A stretch of DNA of 64,000 bases from assembly GCA_039931065.1 (NCBI GenBank), contig JBDTSP010000005.1, positions 1 to 64,000 of the forward strand, given 5' to 3'. The notes beneath the pieces are model-generated. The model ran no database searches. It was not told the DNA's origin and was given only the letters and a program-made list of their open reading frames with translations. Positions 23,262 to 31,735 of the stretch are shown piece after piece. This stretch comes from CADEED01 sp039931065. GTDB taxonomy: Bacteria; Pseudomonadota; Gammaproteobacteria; Steroidobacterales; Steroidobacteraceae. Made by a program: the position numbers and the translations under genes. Positions within the stretch are counted from its first letter, which is position 1; each line of letters opens with the position of its first letter.

Positions 23262-23720
23262 CTACATCTTGAGACGCACTCCGCCATTCGAGCGCGGCTT
23301 TTCGTTGGCGCGCAGCCCGGCATCGACCGAGATGCGGCCGGCGCCATGGGTGGCGAGGTAGAGGCCGATGAAGACCAGGCAACCCGACGGGAAGATGCCG
23401 CGCATGCCTTCGAAGCGATCGACCATTGCGATGGCGATGGCGAAGTTGAGGGCGCAGAAGATGCCCGCCCAGCGCGTGAACATCCCCAGGATGAACCCGA
23501 CGCCGATGGCCATCTGCAGGTAGGCGGAGACCGGCGCCGCGATCTCGGGGCTGGGAAAGTGATGTTTGCGCAGGAATTCCGCGAATTCGTGCATCTGGCC
23601 GGTACCGGTGACCTTATCCCAGACACTCCAGATGAGGAAAATCCCCACGAACACGCGCAGCAACAACAGCGCAAAGTCGGCAAAGCGCTGCGCGGAGTTC
23701 AGTAACAGGAGTTTCCGCAT
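23262..23720 (-). CDS. DoxX family membrane protein
   Basis: A 152-residue protein with four membrane helices: FADFALLLLRVFVGIFLIWS, a second at VSAYLQMAIGVGFILGMF, a third at GIFCALNFAIAIAMVDRF and a fourth at GCLVFIGLYLATHGAGRISV. The ending ATHGAGRISVDAGLR is typical of DoxX proteins, which are linked to thiol stress and redox complexes in some bacteria. A purine-rich GAGAGGGA ribosome site precedes the ATG. It lies 32 bases upstream of the CYTH gene and may be co-transcribed. Confidence 0.88.
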   Translation of the reverse strand: MRKLLLLNSAQRFADFALLLLRVFVGIFLIWSVWDKVTGTGQMHEFAEFLRKHHFPSPEIAAPVSAYLQMAIGVGFILGMFTRWAGIFCALNFAIAIAMVDRFEGMRGIFPSGCLVFIGLYLATHGAGRISVDAGLRANEKPRSNGGVRLKM

Positions 23721-23852
23721 GTATTCCCTCTCGAGCCCGGGTGTTTATCGGGCCCACAAGAGTAGCTGCGGTCTGTGGGGCGCGACAACGCGATAGTAAC
23801 CGCATCGCGGCGCAATCTGACCCGTCGCAGCGTGGCGACTCCGGTTCGAGGT

Positions 23853-24108
23853 CTACGGACCGCCGTTGGCCCGTTCCACCTTCGCCACCCGGGTCTCGAA
23901 GTGCGAGTACCACTTCTTGCGGCCGTTGCTCCGGGCAATACGGTGCACGCCGTGCGCGCGCCAGGCCGCGATCATCTCGAGCGACGACCAGTACGAAACC
24001 GTGATGCCGAGTCCATCCACCCCGCGCGTGCGCTCGACTCCCAGGAACCCGGGCTGCTGCGCCGCGAGCTCGGCTATACGCGCGCCGGAGTCGTCGTGAA
24101 ACCATCCC
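23853..24108 (-). pseudogene. Antibiotic-biosynthesis monooxygenase-like gene, 5' truncated
   Basis: The frame reads FHDDSGARIAELAAQQPGFL, GVERTRGVDGLGITVSYW and ends ETRVAKVERANGGP. This matches the last three quarters of ABM-domain (dimeric alpha-beta barrel) proteins, whose first strand of about 20 residues is missing. There is no ATG, GTG or TTG in frame between the upstream GST stop and the first conserved residues, so no ordinary start exists. The break coincides with the 3' end of the GST gene. Probably non-functional, unless it is read from an overlapping start inside the GST gene. Confidence 0.6.
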
Positions 24109-24717
24109 TCATTTCGGTTTCTGGAACAGGGAGATGTAGCCGGGCTGCGCCGCGACGCGCTCCAGCCACTGGCGTACGTGTGGATAGGGCGCGAGGTCGT
24201 GACCGCCGTCGGTCGCGACGTGCGAATACGCGTACAACGCAATGTCGGCGATGGTGTAACGGTCGTTGACGAAGAACTCGCGGGTGGCGAGGTGCTGCTC
24301 CATCACGGCGAATGCCGCGCGGCCCTTCTCCAGGCGCGCGGGAATTTCGGCGCGGCGCGGATGGTCGGCCGGCAGATGCCGCATCAGGTAACGAGGCGTC
24401 GCGACGTACGGTTCATGGCTGTACTGCTCGAAGAACATCCACTGCAACACCTGCGCGCGGCCGAGCTGCGTCGCCGGCACGAAACGCGAACCTTCGGCGA
24501 GGTACCACATGATGGCGTTGGACTCGGCCAGATTGGTGCCGTCGTCGAGTTCCAGGGTGGGGATGCGACCGTTCGGATTGCGCTTGAGGAATTCGGGCGT
24601 GCGCGTGAGGCCCTTGTCGATGTCCACGTCGGTCCAGTCGTATTTCTGGCCGAGCTGCGCGAACAGCAGGCGCACCTTGTAGCCGTTGCCTGAATCGAGA
24701 TAGTCGAAGAGGTGCAT
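24109..24717 (-). CDS. Glutathione S-transferase
   Basis: A 202-residue cytosolic GST. The thioredoxin-fold half runs from MHLFDYLDSGNGYKVRLLFA through NPNGRIPTLELDDGTNLAES, where the cis-proline (IP) and ES glutathione contacts are present; the helical half ends FVNDRYTIADIALYAYSHVA and HVRQWLERVAAQPGYISLF. It likely conjugates or reduces electrophiles with glutathione. It is divergent from a LysR-type regulator gene 101 bases away, which is the natural candidate to control it. Confidence 0.9.
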   Translation of the reverse strand: MHLFDYLDSGNGYKVRLLFAQLGQKYDWTDVDIDKGLTRTPEFLKRNPNGRIPTLELDDGTNLAESNAIMWYLAEGSRFVPATQLGRAQVLQWMFFEQYSHEPYVATPRYLMRHLPADHPRRAEIPARLEKGRAAFAVMEQHLATREFFVNDRYTIADIALYAYSHVATDGGHDLAPYPHVRQWLERVAAQPGYISLFQKPK

Positions 24718-24804
24718 GCGCCGTCCTGCGAGTTGTTCGGCTTCGCAGTATCCGGCTTCAGTGCGAAAGGCGCGAGAGACCAAGGTTTTTCCCTGAGGCC
24801 AAGT

Positions 24805-24810
24805 TATTCT
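24805..24810 (+). promoter_or_regulatory. -10 hexamer close to LysR gene start
   Basis: TATTCT lies eight bases before the LysR ATG, with no ribosome site between them. The 24718-24818 interval must hold the promoters of both divergent genes. Confidence 0.35.
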
Positions 24811-24818
24811 CGCGCTCG

Positions 24819-25721
24819 ATGCGCCGCCTGCCGCCCCTCAATGCCTTGCGTTCTTTCGAGGCCTCCGCCCGCCTCGGCAGCTTCGTGGCCGCGGCCGCGG
24901 AACTGCGCGTGTCCGCCGCGGCCGTGAGCCAGCAGGTGCGCAGGCTCGAGCAATATCTCGACACCGAGCTCTTCCAGCGGCTGGCGCGCGGACTAACACT
25001 CACCGACCAGGGCCGCGACTATCTACCAGAGCTGTCGGCGGGCTTCGACCTGCTCGGCGAATCCACCACCCGCCTGCGCGCCAAACGCGCGGATGGCGTA
25101 TTGACGATCACGACACTCGCGGGTTTTGCCAACGGCTGGCTGCTGCCGCGCCTGCATCGCTTCCGTGCCTGCGCGCCGCGCGTCGACATCGTGTTGCGTA
25201 CTTCGCGCCAGGTGATGGACTTCCGCCGCGACGCCATCGATCTCGCCATCCGTTTCGCGCCGGCGCCGGGGCGCGGATTGCAGGGTGAAGTGTTGTGCCG
25301 CGAGGAGCTGTTTCCCGTGGCCAGCCCGCAGTTGTTTGGCGGCGGGCGTATGCCGGACACGTTGGCCGCACTCGCCGACTACCCACTCCTGCACGACACC
25401 GACGCGAACGCGGAGCAGCCGTGGCTGGGCTGGCGCGGCTGGTTCGAACGTTCCGGACTGCCGACCGCGTCGGTCGGCCGCGGGCCGCAGTTCAGCGATT
25501 CGATCGTGCTGATCGGCGCGGCGGTGGCAGGGTTGGGAATCGCCATCGGGCGCGCGCCACATGTCGGCCCGCTGCTGGCGCGCGGCCAGTTGGTGCGTGT
25601 CACGCAGGAAAACTGGATGGCGCCGTGGAGTTACTACCTGACCGCGCCACCCGCGCATTTCCGGCGGCCGGTGGTCCGCACCTTCGTCGATTGGGCACTG
25701 GGCGAGGCGCGCGGCGGCTAG
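24819..25721 (+). CDS. LysR family transcriptional regulator (GcvA-like)
   Basis: A 300-residue LysR regulator. The winged helix-turn-helix is at residues ~3-62 (RLPPLNALRSFEASARLGSF, AAELRVSAAAVSQQVRRLEQ, LGRELF-like DTELFQRLARGLTLTDQG). The effector domain follows (VLTITTLAGFANGWLLPRLH, DLAIRFAPAPGRGLQGEVLC). The PPLNALRSFEA start and overall pattern resemble GcvA/AmpR-like members. It is divergent from the GST at 24109 and convergent with a second GST-like gene; the latter stops overlap by four bases. Confidence 0.92.
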   Translation: MRRLPPLNALRSFEASARLGSFVAAAAELRVSAAAVSQQVRRLEQYLDTELFQRLARGLTLTDQGRDYLPELSAGFDLLGESTTRLRAKRADGVLTITTLAGFANGWLLPRLHRFRACAPRVDIVLRTSRQVMDFRRDAIDLAIRFAPAPGRGLQGEVLCREELFPVASPQLFGGGRMPDTLAALADYPLLHDTDANAEQPWLGWRGWFERSGLPTASVGRGPQFSDSIVLIGAAVAGLGIAIGRAPHVGPLLARGQLVRVTQENWMAPWSYYLTAPPAHFRRPVVRTFVDWALGEARGG

Positions 25722-26488
25722 AGCGACAGCGGCAACTCGAGATGCCGCGCGTACATCATGTCGCGGTGGGCGAAGAGGATCGGGTCGAGCGCCGCTTCGG
25801 TCTGCGCATCGTGCCATTCGAACGCGGCGCGGGTGCCGGCGTGCATCGCGCCCTGCGTTTCGGGTAACGGGCGGAACAGCGCCATGAAGGTCGCGCTGTA
25901 GATGTCGACCGCGGTCAGAGTGCCGCCGAAATAGTAGTGCTGGCCGGCCTCTTGCTGTGTCTTCAGCAAGGCCGCGAATTCGCCCAACAATTGCGCGACA
26001 CGGGCCGTGTTCTGCGGCGCCTGCGCGGGGTCGTAACCGTATTTGCCACCGAGAAATCCCGCGACACGTTCCGAAAAGCCGCCGGTCTTCGACATCCCGG
26101 CGTGAATCATCTGCAGCCGACGAAACCATCCGAGGCCGCCCTGACCGCAGAATTTCCCGGAGAGCATCAGCACTCGTTCCCGCTCGGTTTCGTTGACCGG
26201 CAACAATGGCGGCGTCGATGACAGGCGCTCGGCGAGAGTGAGGATCTCTTCCCAGCCGGAGCGCGGCAGCTCGTCATTGTAGATTGCGACCGGACCGCTC
26301 AACTGGCCGGCCCACTGCTTCAGGGCGACGTTGTCATAGACCAGGGGCACCGCGGCCCATTCGATCTGTTTGATGTGGAAGATGCCCTTGGCAGCTTCAC
26401 CCCAGGGGCTGGGCACATTCTTGACGACCACCATGCGCAGCCCTGGCCGCGTTATCGCTTCATCGACACTCAGGTATTCGAAGGTCAT
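25718..26488 (-). CDS. Glutathione S-transferase-like protein
   Basis: A 256-residue GST-fold protein with an N-terminal thioredoxin-like domain (GLRMVVVKNVPSPWGEAAKG, IFHIKQIEWAAVPLVYDN, SGPVAIYNDELPRSGWEEIL) and a helical C-terminal domain (FGGTLTAVDIYSATFMALFR). The glutathione-contact cysteine or serine near the start is SPW, a variant seen in several uncharacterised bacterial GSTs. It is convergent with the LysR gene. Substrate unknown. Confidence 0.82.
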   Translation of the reverse strand: MTFEYLSVDEAITRPGLRMVVVKNVPSPWGEAAKGIFHIKQIEWAAVPLVYDNVALKQWAGQLSGPVAIYNDELPRSGWEEILTLAERLSSTPPLLPVNETERERVLMLSGKFCGQGGLGWFRRLQMIHAGMSKTGGFSERVAGFLGGKYGYDPAQAPQNTARVAQLLGEFAALLKTQQEAGQHYYFGGTLTAVDIYSATFMALFRPLPETQGAMHAGTRAAFEWHDAQTEAALDPILFAHRDMMYARHLELPLSL

Positions 26489-26569
26489 AGGCCGACGAGC
26501 ATCGCCGACCGGCGGGTGATCTTCAATATCACCCGGGCGAATTCATTGGTGCGAAATCCCGTGCAATCG

Positions 26570-27040
26570 TCAGGCTTGCTCGACCCGCAGCCACTTTTCC
26601 AGGTGAATACCATCGGCCACGCCGCGGTACATCTGCTTGGTGATCGTGAGCTCGTGATAGCCGTGATCGGAGTAGAACAGCCGCGCCGGCCTGTTCTTGC
26701 TCAGGCACTCGACGCGGATCTTCTTTGCACCGGCGTTTCGCGCCACTTCTTCGAGCCAGCTCAGCAGTGCACTGCCGACGCCCTTGCGTTGATGCGGCTG
26801 GCGCACCGCGAACAAAAGCAGGTGGGCGTCTTCGGCGGTGTGAAACATGATGCCGAACGCAGTGACCGCGCGTGCGCCGCCGACCACCGCCACGTTCGTT
26901 TCCAGATCGACGATGGCGCGCGCGACGCGGTCTTCGGTCCAGGTCCACGGCAGGCCGCGCTCGATGTAGTCGCGCGACATCGCAGCGATTTCCGCGGCAT
27001 CGGCGAGTCGGGCGAGACGAACGGTGACGTCAGCGAGCAT
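26570..27040 (-). CDS. GNAT family N-acetyltransferase
   Basis: A 156-residue GNAT enzyme using acetyl-CoA. The fold is visible from VTVRLARLADAAEIAAMSRD through AHLLLFAVRQPHQRKGVGSA, where QRKGVGSA is the pyrophosphate-binding motif (V/I-x-x-x-x-QxxGxGxA type), to RVECLSKNRPARLFYSDHGY near the end. Acceptor unknown. An in-frame ATG eight codons upstream is a weaker alternative start. The gene stands alone between a GST-like gene and an NTF2-like gene on the same strand. Confidence 0.88.
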   Translation of the reverse strand: MLADVTVRLARLADAAEIAAMSRDYIERGLPWTWTEDRVARAIVDLETNVAVVGGARAVTAFGIMFHTAEDAHLLLFAVRQPHQRKGVGSALLSWLEEVARNAGAKKIRVECLSKNRPARLFYSDHGYHELTITKQMYRGVADGIHLEKWLRVEQA

Positions 27041-27160
27041 TGAGGAAGCGATGGTACCGGGCAAGGTCGCGGGTGGAGAAGCACCAGAAGGTAACTTCCG
27101 TCACATCCGCCGCCAATTCGGGTGAAGAGCTGACGGACTTAATGTGGCCGCACCCGCGCT

Positions 27161-27532
27161 TCATTCGCCTGAGAACTTTCCCGGCGCCGCCTTGTGAGGA
27201 ATCGACCAGCCGAAATACACCTCGACTTCGTAGATCTGCTTGCCGTGTACCAAGGCAATCTCGGTGTTACGAAACATGTGTCCGTCTTTCGAGCGGCCTT
27301 CGTACGTCACGAATACGCGGTCGCCATCCGCGACCAGGTGGATGAATTTGAAGCTCTCGATACGCTCGCTGTTTGGCCAGCAGCGCTCGAAGTAGGTAGC
27401 GCGGTCAATGCGGTTATCGAGCGGACTGGTGAAGTGGAAATCGTCGGCGATCAGCGCTTCGATCACCGCGCGATCCTTGCGGGCGAAGGCTTCGTAACTG
27501 GCGCGAACGATGGAAATGGAATCTTGTGGCAT
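27161..27532 (-). CDS. SnoaL-like NTF2-fold protein
   Basis: A 123-residue protein of the SnoaL/ketosteroid-isomerase-like fold: MPQDSISIVRASYEAFARKD, RAVIEALIADDFHFTSPLDN, then FKFIHLVADGDRVFVTYEGR and VHGKQIYEVEVYFGWSIP. The pattern (helices then a curved sheet around a pocket) is clear, but the ligand or reaction is not. It is one of three NTF2-like genes in this 10-kb stretch. The 220 bases between it and the divergent EamA gene hold only the latter's putative promoter. Confidence 0.82.
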   Translation of the reverse strand: MPQDSISIVRASYEAFARKDRAVIEALIADDFHFTSPLDNRIDRATYFERCWPNSERIESFKFIHLVADGDRVFVTYEGRSKDGHMFRNTEIALVHGKQIYEVEVYFGWSIPHKAAPGKFSGE

Positions 27533-27740
27533 GGCGGTCTCCTTGCCGCCAACTTACCGGCCGAGGTCGTCGTGCCGCTGTCGGACATGTCAGTCACCGG
27601 CGGCCGGTTCTTGGTCGGAGCACACCAGGACCCGCCATTTCAGACTTGGGTTGCCGGTGCGGGCCACAGAGGTTAGCGATGCTTTTGCCAGCACAAGAAC
27701 TCCTTAGTCATTGCGCGTTACGAGCGGCGGCAGGCTTCCC

Positions 27741-27746
27741 TACAAT
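27741..27746 (+). promoter_or_regulatory. -10 hexamer close to EamA transporter start
   Basis: TACAAT (5/6 of consensus) ends six bases before the ATG at 27753. No Shine-Dalgarno site can fit, so a leaderless mRNA is likely. Confidence 0.45.
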
Positions 27747-27752
27747 TGCGCG

Positions 27753-28634
27753 ATGTCAAAACGCGGTTGGTTGCTGTTTCTCACTTTGGGCCTGCTGTGG
27801 GGCATGCCCTATCTGCTGATCCGCATCGCGGTGCAGGAGATCGATCCGCTCGTGATGGCCGGCACCCGCACCTTGATGGGCGCGTTGTTGCTGCTGCCCA
27901 TCGCCTGGCATCGCAATGCGCTCGCGCCCGCGTTCGCCAGGTGGAAATGGCTGCTCGCATTCACCGTCATCGAGATCAGCGTGCCGTGGCTGCTGTTGGG
28001 TCACGCGGAAACGCGATTGAACAGCTCGACCGCGGGATTGCTGATCGCCGTCGTGCCGCTGTTCGCGGCATTGATCGTCACCAGGCTCGGGCACGAGAAA
28101 CTCGAGCCGCGCCGGATCTTTGGATTGGCGCTCGGTTTCACCGGTGTCGCGTTGCTGGTCGGCCTCGATATCCACTTCTCGGATTACCTGGCTGTCGCCG
28201 CGACCATCGTCGTTTCGCTTTGCTACGCGATCGGGCCGATCATCATCGACCGCAAGCTCAAAGACGTGCCGGCCATCGGGGTGATCACCGGCTCGCTGAT
28301 CGTGGCCACTCTTATATATGTGCCGTTTGCCCCGTTCCTGTGGCCGGAAAAGGTTTCCGCGACGGCCGTGTGGTCGGTGGTCGGACTCGGCGTGTTCTGT
28401 ACTGCCGGCGCGTTCATGGTGTTTTTCGCGTTGATTGCGGAAGTCGGCCCTTCGCGCGCGACGGTGATCACGTACGTCAACCCGGCCGTGGCCATCGTGC
28501 TGGGCGCGTTGGTGCTCAACGAGCCGCTGACCATGGGCATGTTGATTGGATTTCCGCTGGTGATCGCGGGGTCGTTCCTCGGGACGATGCGCGCAAGGCC
28601 GGCCGCGCCGGCGCCGGCGCCGCTCAAGGCTTGA
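27753..28634 (+). CDS. EamA/DMT superfamily transporter
   Basis: A 293-residue inner-membrane protein with ten helices in two EamA repeats: LFLTLGLLWGMPYLLIRIAV opens the first, and VAATIVVSLCYAIGPIIIDR the second. Conserved DMT features include LNSSTAGLLIAVVPLFAALI and ATVITYVNPAVAIVLGALVL with NEPLT before the last helices. Such proteins export metabolites or amino acids; the substrate is not predictable. Monocistronic on the + strand inside a mostly minus-strand region. Confidence 0.92.
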   Translation: MSKRGWLLFLTLGLLWGMPYLLIRIAVQEIDPLVMAGTRTLMGALLLLPIAWHRNALAPAFARWKWLLAFTVIEISVPWLLLGHAETRLNSSTAGLLIAVVPLFAALIVTRLGHEKLEPRRIFGLALGFTGVALLVGLDIHFSDYLAVAATIVVSLCYAIGPIIIDRKLKDVPAIGVITGSLIVATLIYVPFAPFLWPEKVSATAVWSVVGLGVFCTAGAFMVFFALIAEVGPSRATVITYVNPAVAIVLGALVLNEPLTMGMLIGFPLVIAGSFLGTMRARPAAPAPAPLKA

Positions 28635-28713
28635 TAGATTCCGCGAAGGTTATCCAGAAGCGATTCGGGTCACGGGTGATGAAACCCGCATGCCACAGAT
28701 CGAAGCGCCTGAA

Positions 28714-29076
28714 CTAGCTACCCGAAAGCACGATCTTCTTGTAGAGCGCGCCGAGCTCGGTCCAGAAGCGGGATTCGTTCTCGAAGAACGCGATAACGGA
28801 CGCTTCGCACTCGGGCGCAAACGCACCGGTGCCTTTCAAGGTTTCGACGCGTTTGGCGAGTTGCCACACCGAGGCATCTTTCCAGGAGGTGTTATCGACC
28901 GCTTCAGCCAGAGAGGACAACACCGCGAGTGATGCGGCGAGTTTCTGGTCGGCACTCGTGCCGTCAGCGCCGAGTTTCTCGACACCTTCCCACGGCGGGC
29001 CCACGTCGACACCGTCGCCGAAGCCACCGGCCTCGCGCAACCGGCCGATGACGTCCTGGAGTGTTGGAAAATCCAT
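28714..29076 (-). CDS. Hypothetical protein
   Basis: A 120-residue soluble helical protein: MDFPTLQDVIGRLREAGGFG, PPWEGVEKLGADGTSADQKL, AASLAVLSSLAEAVDNTSWK and a C-terminal FFENESRFWTELGALYKKIV. No domain is recognised. It follows the SDR gene by 59 bases on the same strand and might be the last gene of that small operon. Confidence 0.65.
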   Translation of the reverse strand: MDFPTLQDVIGRLREAGGFGDGVDVGPPWEGVEKLGADGTSADQKLAASLAVLSSLAEAVDNTSWKDASVWQLAKRVETLKGTGAFAPECEASVIAFFENESRFWTELGALYKKIVLSGS

Positions 29077-29135
29077 GCCCGATATTGCACCGGCTAACAG
29101 GCGTTGACGAGAGAAGAATGGCCTGGTCGGCGTCG

Positions 29136-29894
29136 CTAGGCTGCGGAGGAATATCCACCATCCACCGGGATTGCCGTCCCGGTGATGAAGCCGGACTCGC
29201 GGCTGGCGAGGAAAACCGCGATGCCCTCGAAATCGGCGTCGTCGCCCCAGCGCCCCGCCGGAGTGCGTGCCAGCACACGTTCGTGCAGGCCTGCGATCTC
29301 GGCACGCGACTTGCGCGTCAGGTCGGTGTTGATCCACCCAGGCAGGATGGCGTTCACCTGGATGTTGTCCGCCGCCCAGCCGGCAGCCAGAGACTTGGTG
29401 AGCTGCACGATGCCGCCCTTGCTGGCGCCATACGCCGGCGCGAAGCCCGCGCCGAAGATCGACAACATCGAACCGATGTTGATGACCTTGCCGGATTTCG
29501 ACGGCTTCATCAGTGGATAGGCCGCAGCGCAGCACAGGTAGGCGCTGGTCAGGTTTGTGTCGAGCACCTGGTGCCATTCGTCGAGCGCGAGATCCTGCAC
29601 GGGCTTGCGAATGTTCACGCCGGCGTTGTTGATGAGGATGTCGAGACGTCCGCAGCGTTCGCGCACCTGGCTGAACAGCGTATCCACGGAGGCCTTGTCG
29701 GTTACGTCGACGCTCATGGCGAGCGCATCGGAGCCGAGCATATTCAGCTCGGCCACGGCGGCCGCGGATTTTTCGGCGTTGCGCGCGGCGACCACGATGC
29801 GGGCGCCGGCTTTCGCGAGTCCACGCGCCATTCCGAGGCCGATGCCGCCATTGCCACCCGTGACCACCGCTACTTTGCCGCGCAGATCGAACAT
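29136..29894 (-). CDS. Short-chain dehydrogenase/reductase
   Basis: A 252-residue classical SDR. The NAD(P)-binding motif is VVTGGNGGIGLGMARGL, the structural motif NNAGVN, and the catalytic triad Ser in NIGSMLSIFG with YGASK (Tyr-x-x-x-Lys). The end GFITGTAIPVDGGYSSAA is the usual SDR close. Similar proteins include 2-deoxy-D-gluconate 3-dehydrogenase-like enzymes, but the substrate is not certain. Start chosen at MFDLRGKVAVVTGG; it follows the DUF6869 gene with a two-base gap. Confidence 0.9.
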   Translation of the reverse strand: MFDLRGKVAVVTGGNGGIGLGMARGLAKAGARIVVAARNAEKSAAAVAELNMLGSDALAMSVDVTDKASVDTLFSQVRERCGRLDILINNAGVNIRKPVQDLALDEWHQVLDTNLTSAYLCCAAAYPLMKPSKSGKVINIGSMLSIFGAGFAPAYGASKGGIVQLTKSLAAGWAADNIQVNAILPGWINTDLTRKSRAEIAGLHERVLARTPAGRWGDDADFEGIAVFLASRESGFITGTAIPVDGGYSSAA

Positions 29895-29896
29895 CG

Positions 29897-30274
29897 CTAC
29901 TCCTTCGCCTTCTGGACGCGTTGCCACACGTCGTCCGGCATCATGAATTTGTTCACGGCGGAGAGCATGCGCGCAAACGTCGGGTTTTCGCGCGCGGCGG
30001 TCTCGACGCGCTCGATGAACTCCGCGCCGTGATGGTTGAGCAGGTCTTCAACGGGTCCGGCGGCCAGATGCCCCAGATACGCTTGCGCACGCGGCTCGGC
30101 GATGACCTTGAGTATCGCTTCCCACGCGTGCTCGGGGTGTTCCTCGGCGGTCCAGACGAATTCGGAATGACCGATTGGATCGTTGGTACGGCCCTGGTTC
30201 GCGGGATCGGCGATCCATGCGCACCAGACCAGCCATTCTTCGAGCAGCGCGGGGATTGGCAGCGGTGCGTTCAT
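29897..30274 (-). CDS. DUF6869-like protein
   Basis: A 125-residue soluble protein with HSEFVWTAEEHPEHAWEAIL, LAAGPVEDLLNHHGAEFIER and FARMLSAVNKFMMPDDVWQR, the pattern of DUF6869 proteins (HP-x-x-AW-x-AI, LAAGP-x-EDLL-x-HHG). No enzymatic function is known for the family. It lies between the secreted RidA gene and the SDR gene on the minus strand with very short gaps, so the three probably form one transcript. Confidence 0.75.
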   Translation of the reverse strand: MNAPLPIPALLEEWLVWCAWIADPANQGRTNDPIGHSEFVWTAEEHPEHAWEAILKVIAEPRAQAYLGHLAAGPVEDLLNHHGAEFIERVETAARENPTFARMLSAVNKFMMPDDVWQRVQKAKE

Positions 30275-30288
30275 CTCTCGCGCTCGCG

Positions 30289-30759
30289 TCAGCCGGCGTC
30301 ACCGACGGTTGCGATGCACTCGATCTCGACCTGTGCGCCGAGCGCGAGGCCGTTGACGCCGAGTGCGCTGCGCGCCGGGAAATGCTTGGTGAAGTAGGTG
30401 ACGTAGATCGCGTTCATCTTCGCCCACTCGGACATGTCCGCGAGCATCACCGTGCATTTGACGACGTGATCCAGCGACGAGCCGTTGCGTTCGAGCACTG
30501 ACTTGATCGATTCCATCACCTGTCTGGTCTGGCCTTCGATGCCGCCGGGAACCAGTGTGCGTGTTCCCGGAGCGAAGCCGATGACGCCCGATAGATAGAG
30601 AGTGTTGCCGAGGCGAACCACTTCCGAGAACGGCAGGTTCGCTTTGAGGTTCTGTTCGGAGCTCAGGTATTCGGCGGCGTGGGATTCAGGTTTGTCGGCG
30701 GCGAGTGCGACGGTCGTCGTCAGGCCGAAGGCGGCGAGCGCAAGCAGGGCGGGTTTCAT
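30289..30759 (-). CDS. RidA family protein with signal peptide
   Basis: RidA proteins hydrolyse reactive enamine/imine intermediates, normally in the cytoplasm. This 156-residue version starts with an export signal (MKPALLALAAFGLTTTVALA, cleavage after AA) and then the RidA fold: LGNTLYLSGVIGFAPG, GGIEGQTRQVMESIKSVLER, VVKCTVMLADMSEWAKMN and ARSALGVNGLALGAQVEIEC, where the usual catalytic Arg of RidA is replaced (ARSALGVNGLA), as in many secreted relatives. A GGAGAG site precedes the ATG. Confidence 0.85.
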   Translation of the reverse strand: MKPALLALAAFGLTTTVALAADKPESHAAEYLSSEQNLKANLPFSEVVRLGNTLYLSGVIGFAPGTRTLVPGGIEGQTRQVMESIKSVLERNGSSLDHVVKCTVMLADMSEWAKMNAIYVTYFTKHFPARSALGVNGLALGAQVEIECIATVGDAG

Positions 30760-30800
30760 GAGTTCTCTCCTCGAGTCGAATCGGGTTGGCACGAAGCGTC

Positions 30801-31177
30801 TCACACCGGACCAACGGCACCGTGAAAAACTTCCGCGGCGACGATTTTGTCGTCGTCGCCAAGACGTAGATTCTCCGAAACGCGCCGGCTCTTGCCGGCC
30901 ATTGTGGCCGTGTAGATGATCGCGAGCTCGTGGCGGGTTTCGTCCCACAACACATGATCCACCGAAAAGTGGACCGAGCCGATGCGTTTCAGGGCGGTCG
31001 CCCAGTAAGCGCGCAGCGCGTCTTTGCCACGCACGGTTGCGGTGCCGACGACGTCCGCGGCGGTTGGACTCGTAAATACGGTGTCGTCGCTGAAGTGCGC
31101 GAGCACTCTTTCGACGTCACCCTCGTTCCAGTATCCGCCCACGACATTGCGAAGCGCTGCGCTTCATCGCGTGTCAT
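30801..31177 (-). pseudogene. SnoaL/NTF2-like gene, probable frameshift near its 5' end
   Basis: From ATG 31177 the frame reads MTRDEAQRFAMSW, a normal N-terminal helix for this family. The rest is in another frame, starting at GTG 31142: GGYWNEGDVERVLAHFSDDT, then KDALRAYWATALKRIGSVHF and ending EVFHGAVGPV. One added base near 31143 would join them as one protein. The upstream ATG also overlaps the CPBP stop (ATGA), as expected for an operon, supporting that it was the original start. Translation from the GTG could still give a shortened product of 113 residues. Confidence 0.6.
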
Positions 31178-31722
31178 GGCGAGAGAGATTGATAGATCGA
31201 GAAGAGGTTGCCAAGCACGTGCATGGTGATCGGGACATAGAGGGACCTGGTGAAGTGGCGCGCCAGGCCGAGCGTAATGCCGTCGATGAAGATGATCCCC
31301 AGGAGGATGGGCGCGTATTGAAGGTGGATGAGCGACCAGATGGCGGCCGTGACGACAATCGCGCCGTAGATGCCGAGCCGCGTGCGGCCGAGGATGCGCA
31401 GCAGAAAACCGCGGAAGACCAGTTCTTCAGCGATGGGGCCGAGCAGGCCGATGGCCAGTATGCGCAGGAAGAGGATCAAGGGCGGGTAGGAAGGCCAGAG
31501 CTTGATCTCCGCGCCCGCCATGCCCTTCGAGACGAATTCCTCGAGTGCGATCAGGCAGAACCAGAGGGCCAGGAAGATGGCGGCGTATTTCCACACCGGC
31601 TTGCGCAGCCCCAGATCCTCGGGGAGTGAAAGCCCTCTGCGCTTCGCGACGAAAATCATCAGCGCGATCGCGAAGGCGGGCAGCAGCACCTTGGGCAGGG
31701 TTGTAAGGAGCATGTCGGTCAT
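31174..31722 (-). CDS. CPBP family intramembrane metalloprotease
   Basis: A 182-residue integral membrane protein of the CAAX-protease/bacteriocin-processing (CPBP, Abi) family. The diagnostic first motif EExxxR is in GPIAEELVFRGFLLR, the second in AIWSLIHLQYAPILLGIIFI and the third HVLGNLFSIYQS. These residues form the putative metal site within the membrane. Roles include prenyl-protein processing and self-immunity to bacteriocins; none is shown here. Its stop overlaps the start of the NTF2-like gene. Confidence 0.9.
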   Translation of the reverse strand: MTDMLLTTLPKVLLPAFAIALMIFVAKRRGLSLPEDLGLRKPVWKYAAIFLALWFCLIALEEFVSKGMAGAEIKLWPSYPPLILFLRILAIGLLGPIAEELVFRGFLLRILGRTRLGIYGAIVVTAAIWSLIHLQYAPILLGIIFIDGITLGLARHFTRSLYVPITMHVLGNLFSIYQSLSP

Positions 31723-31735
31723 GGATCGTGGCCTG

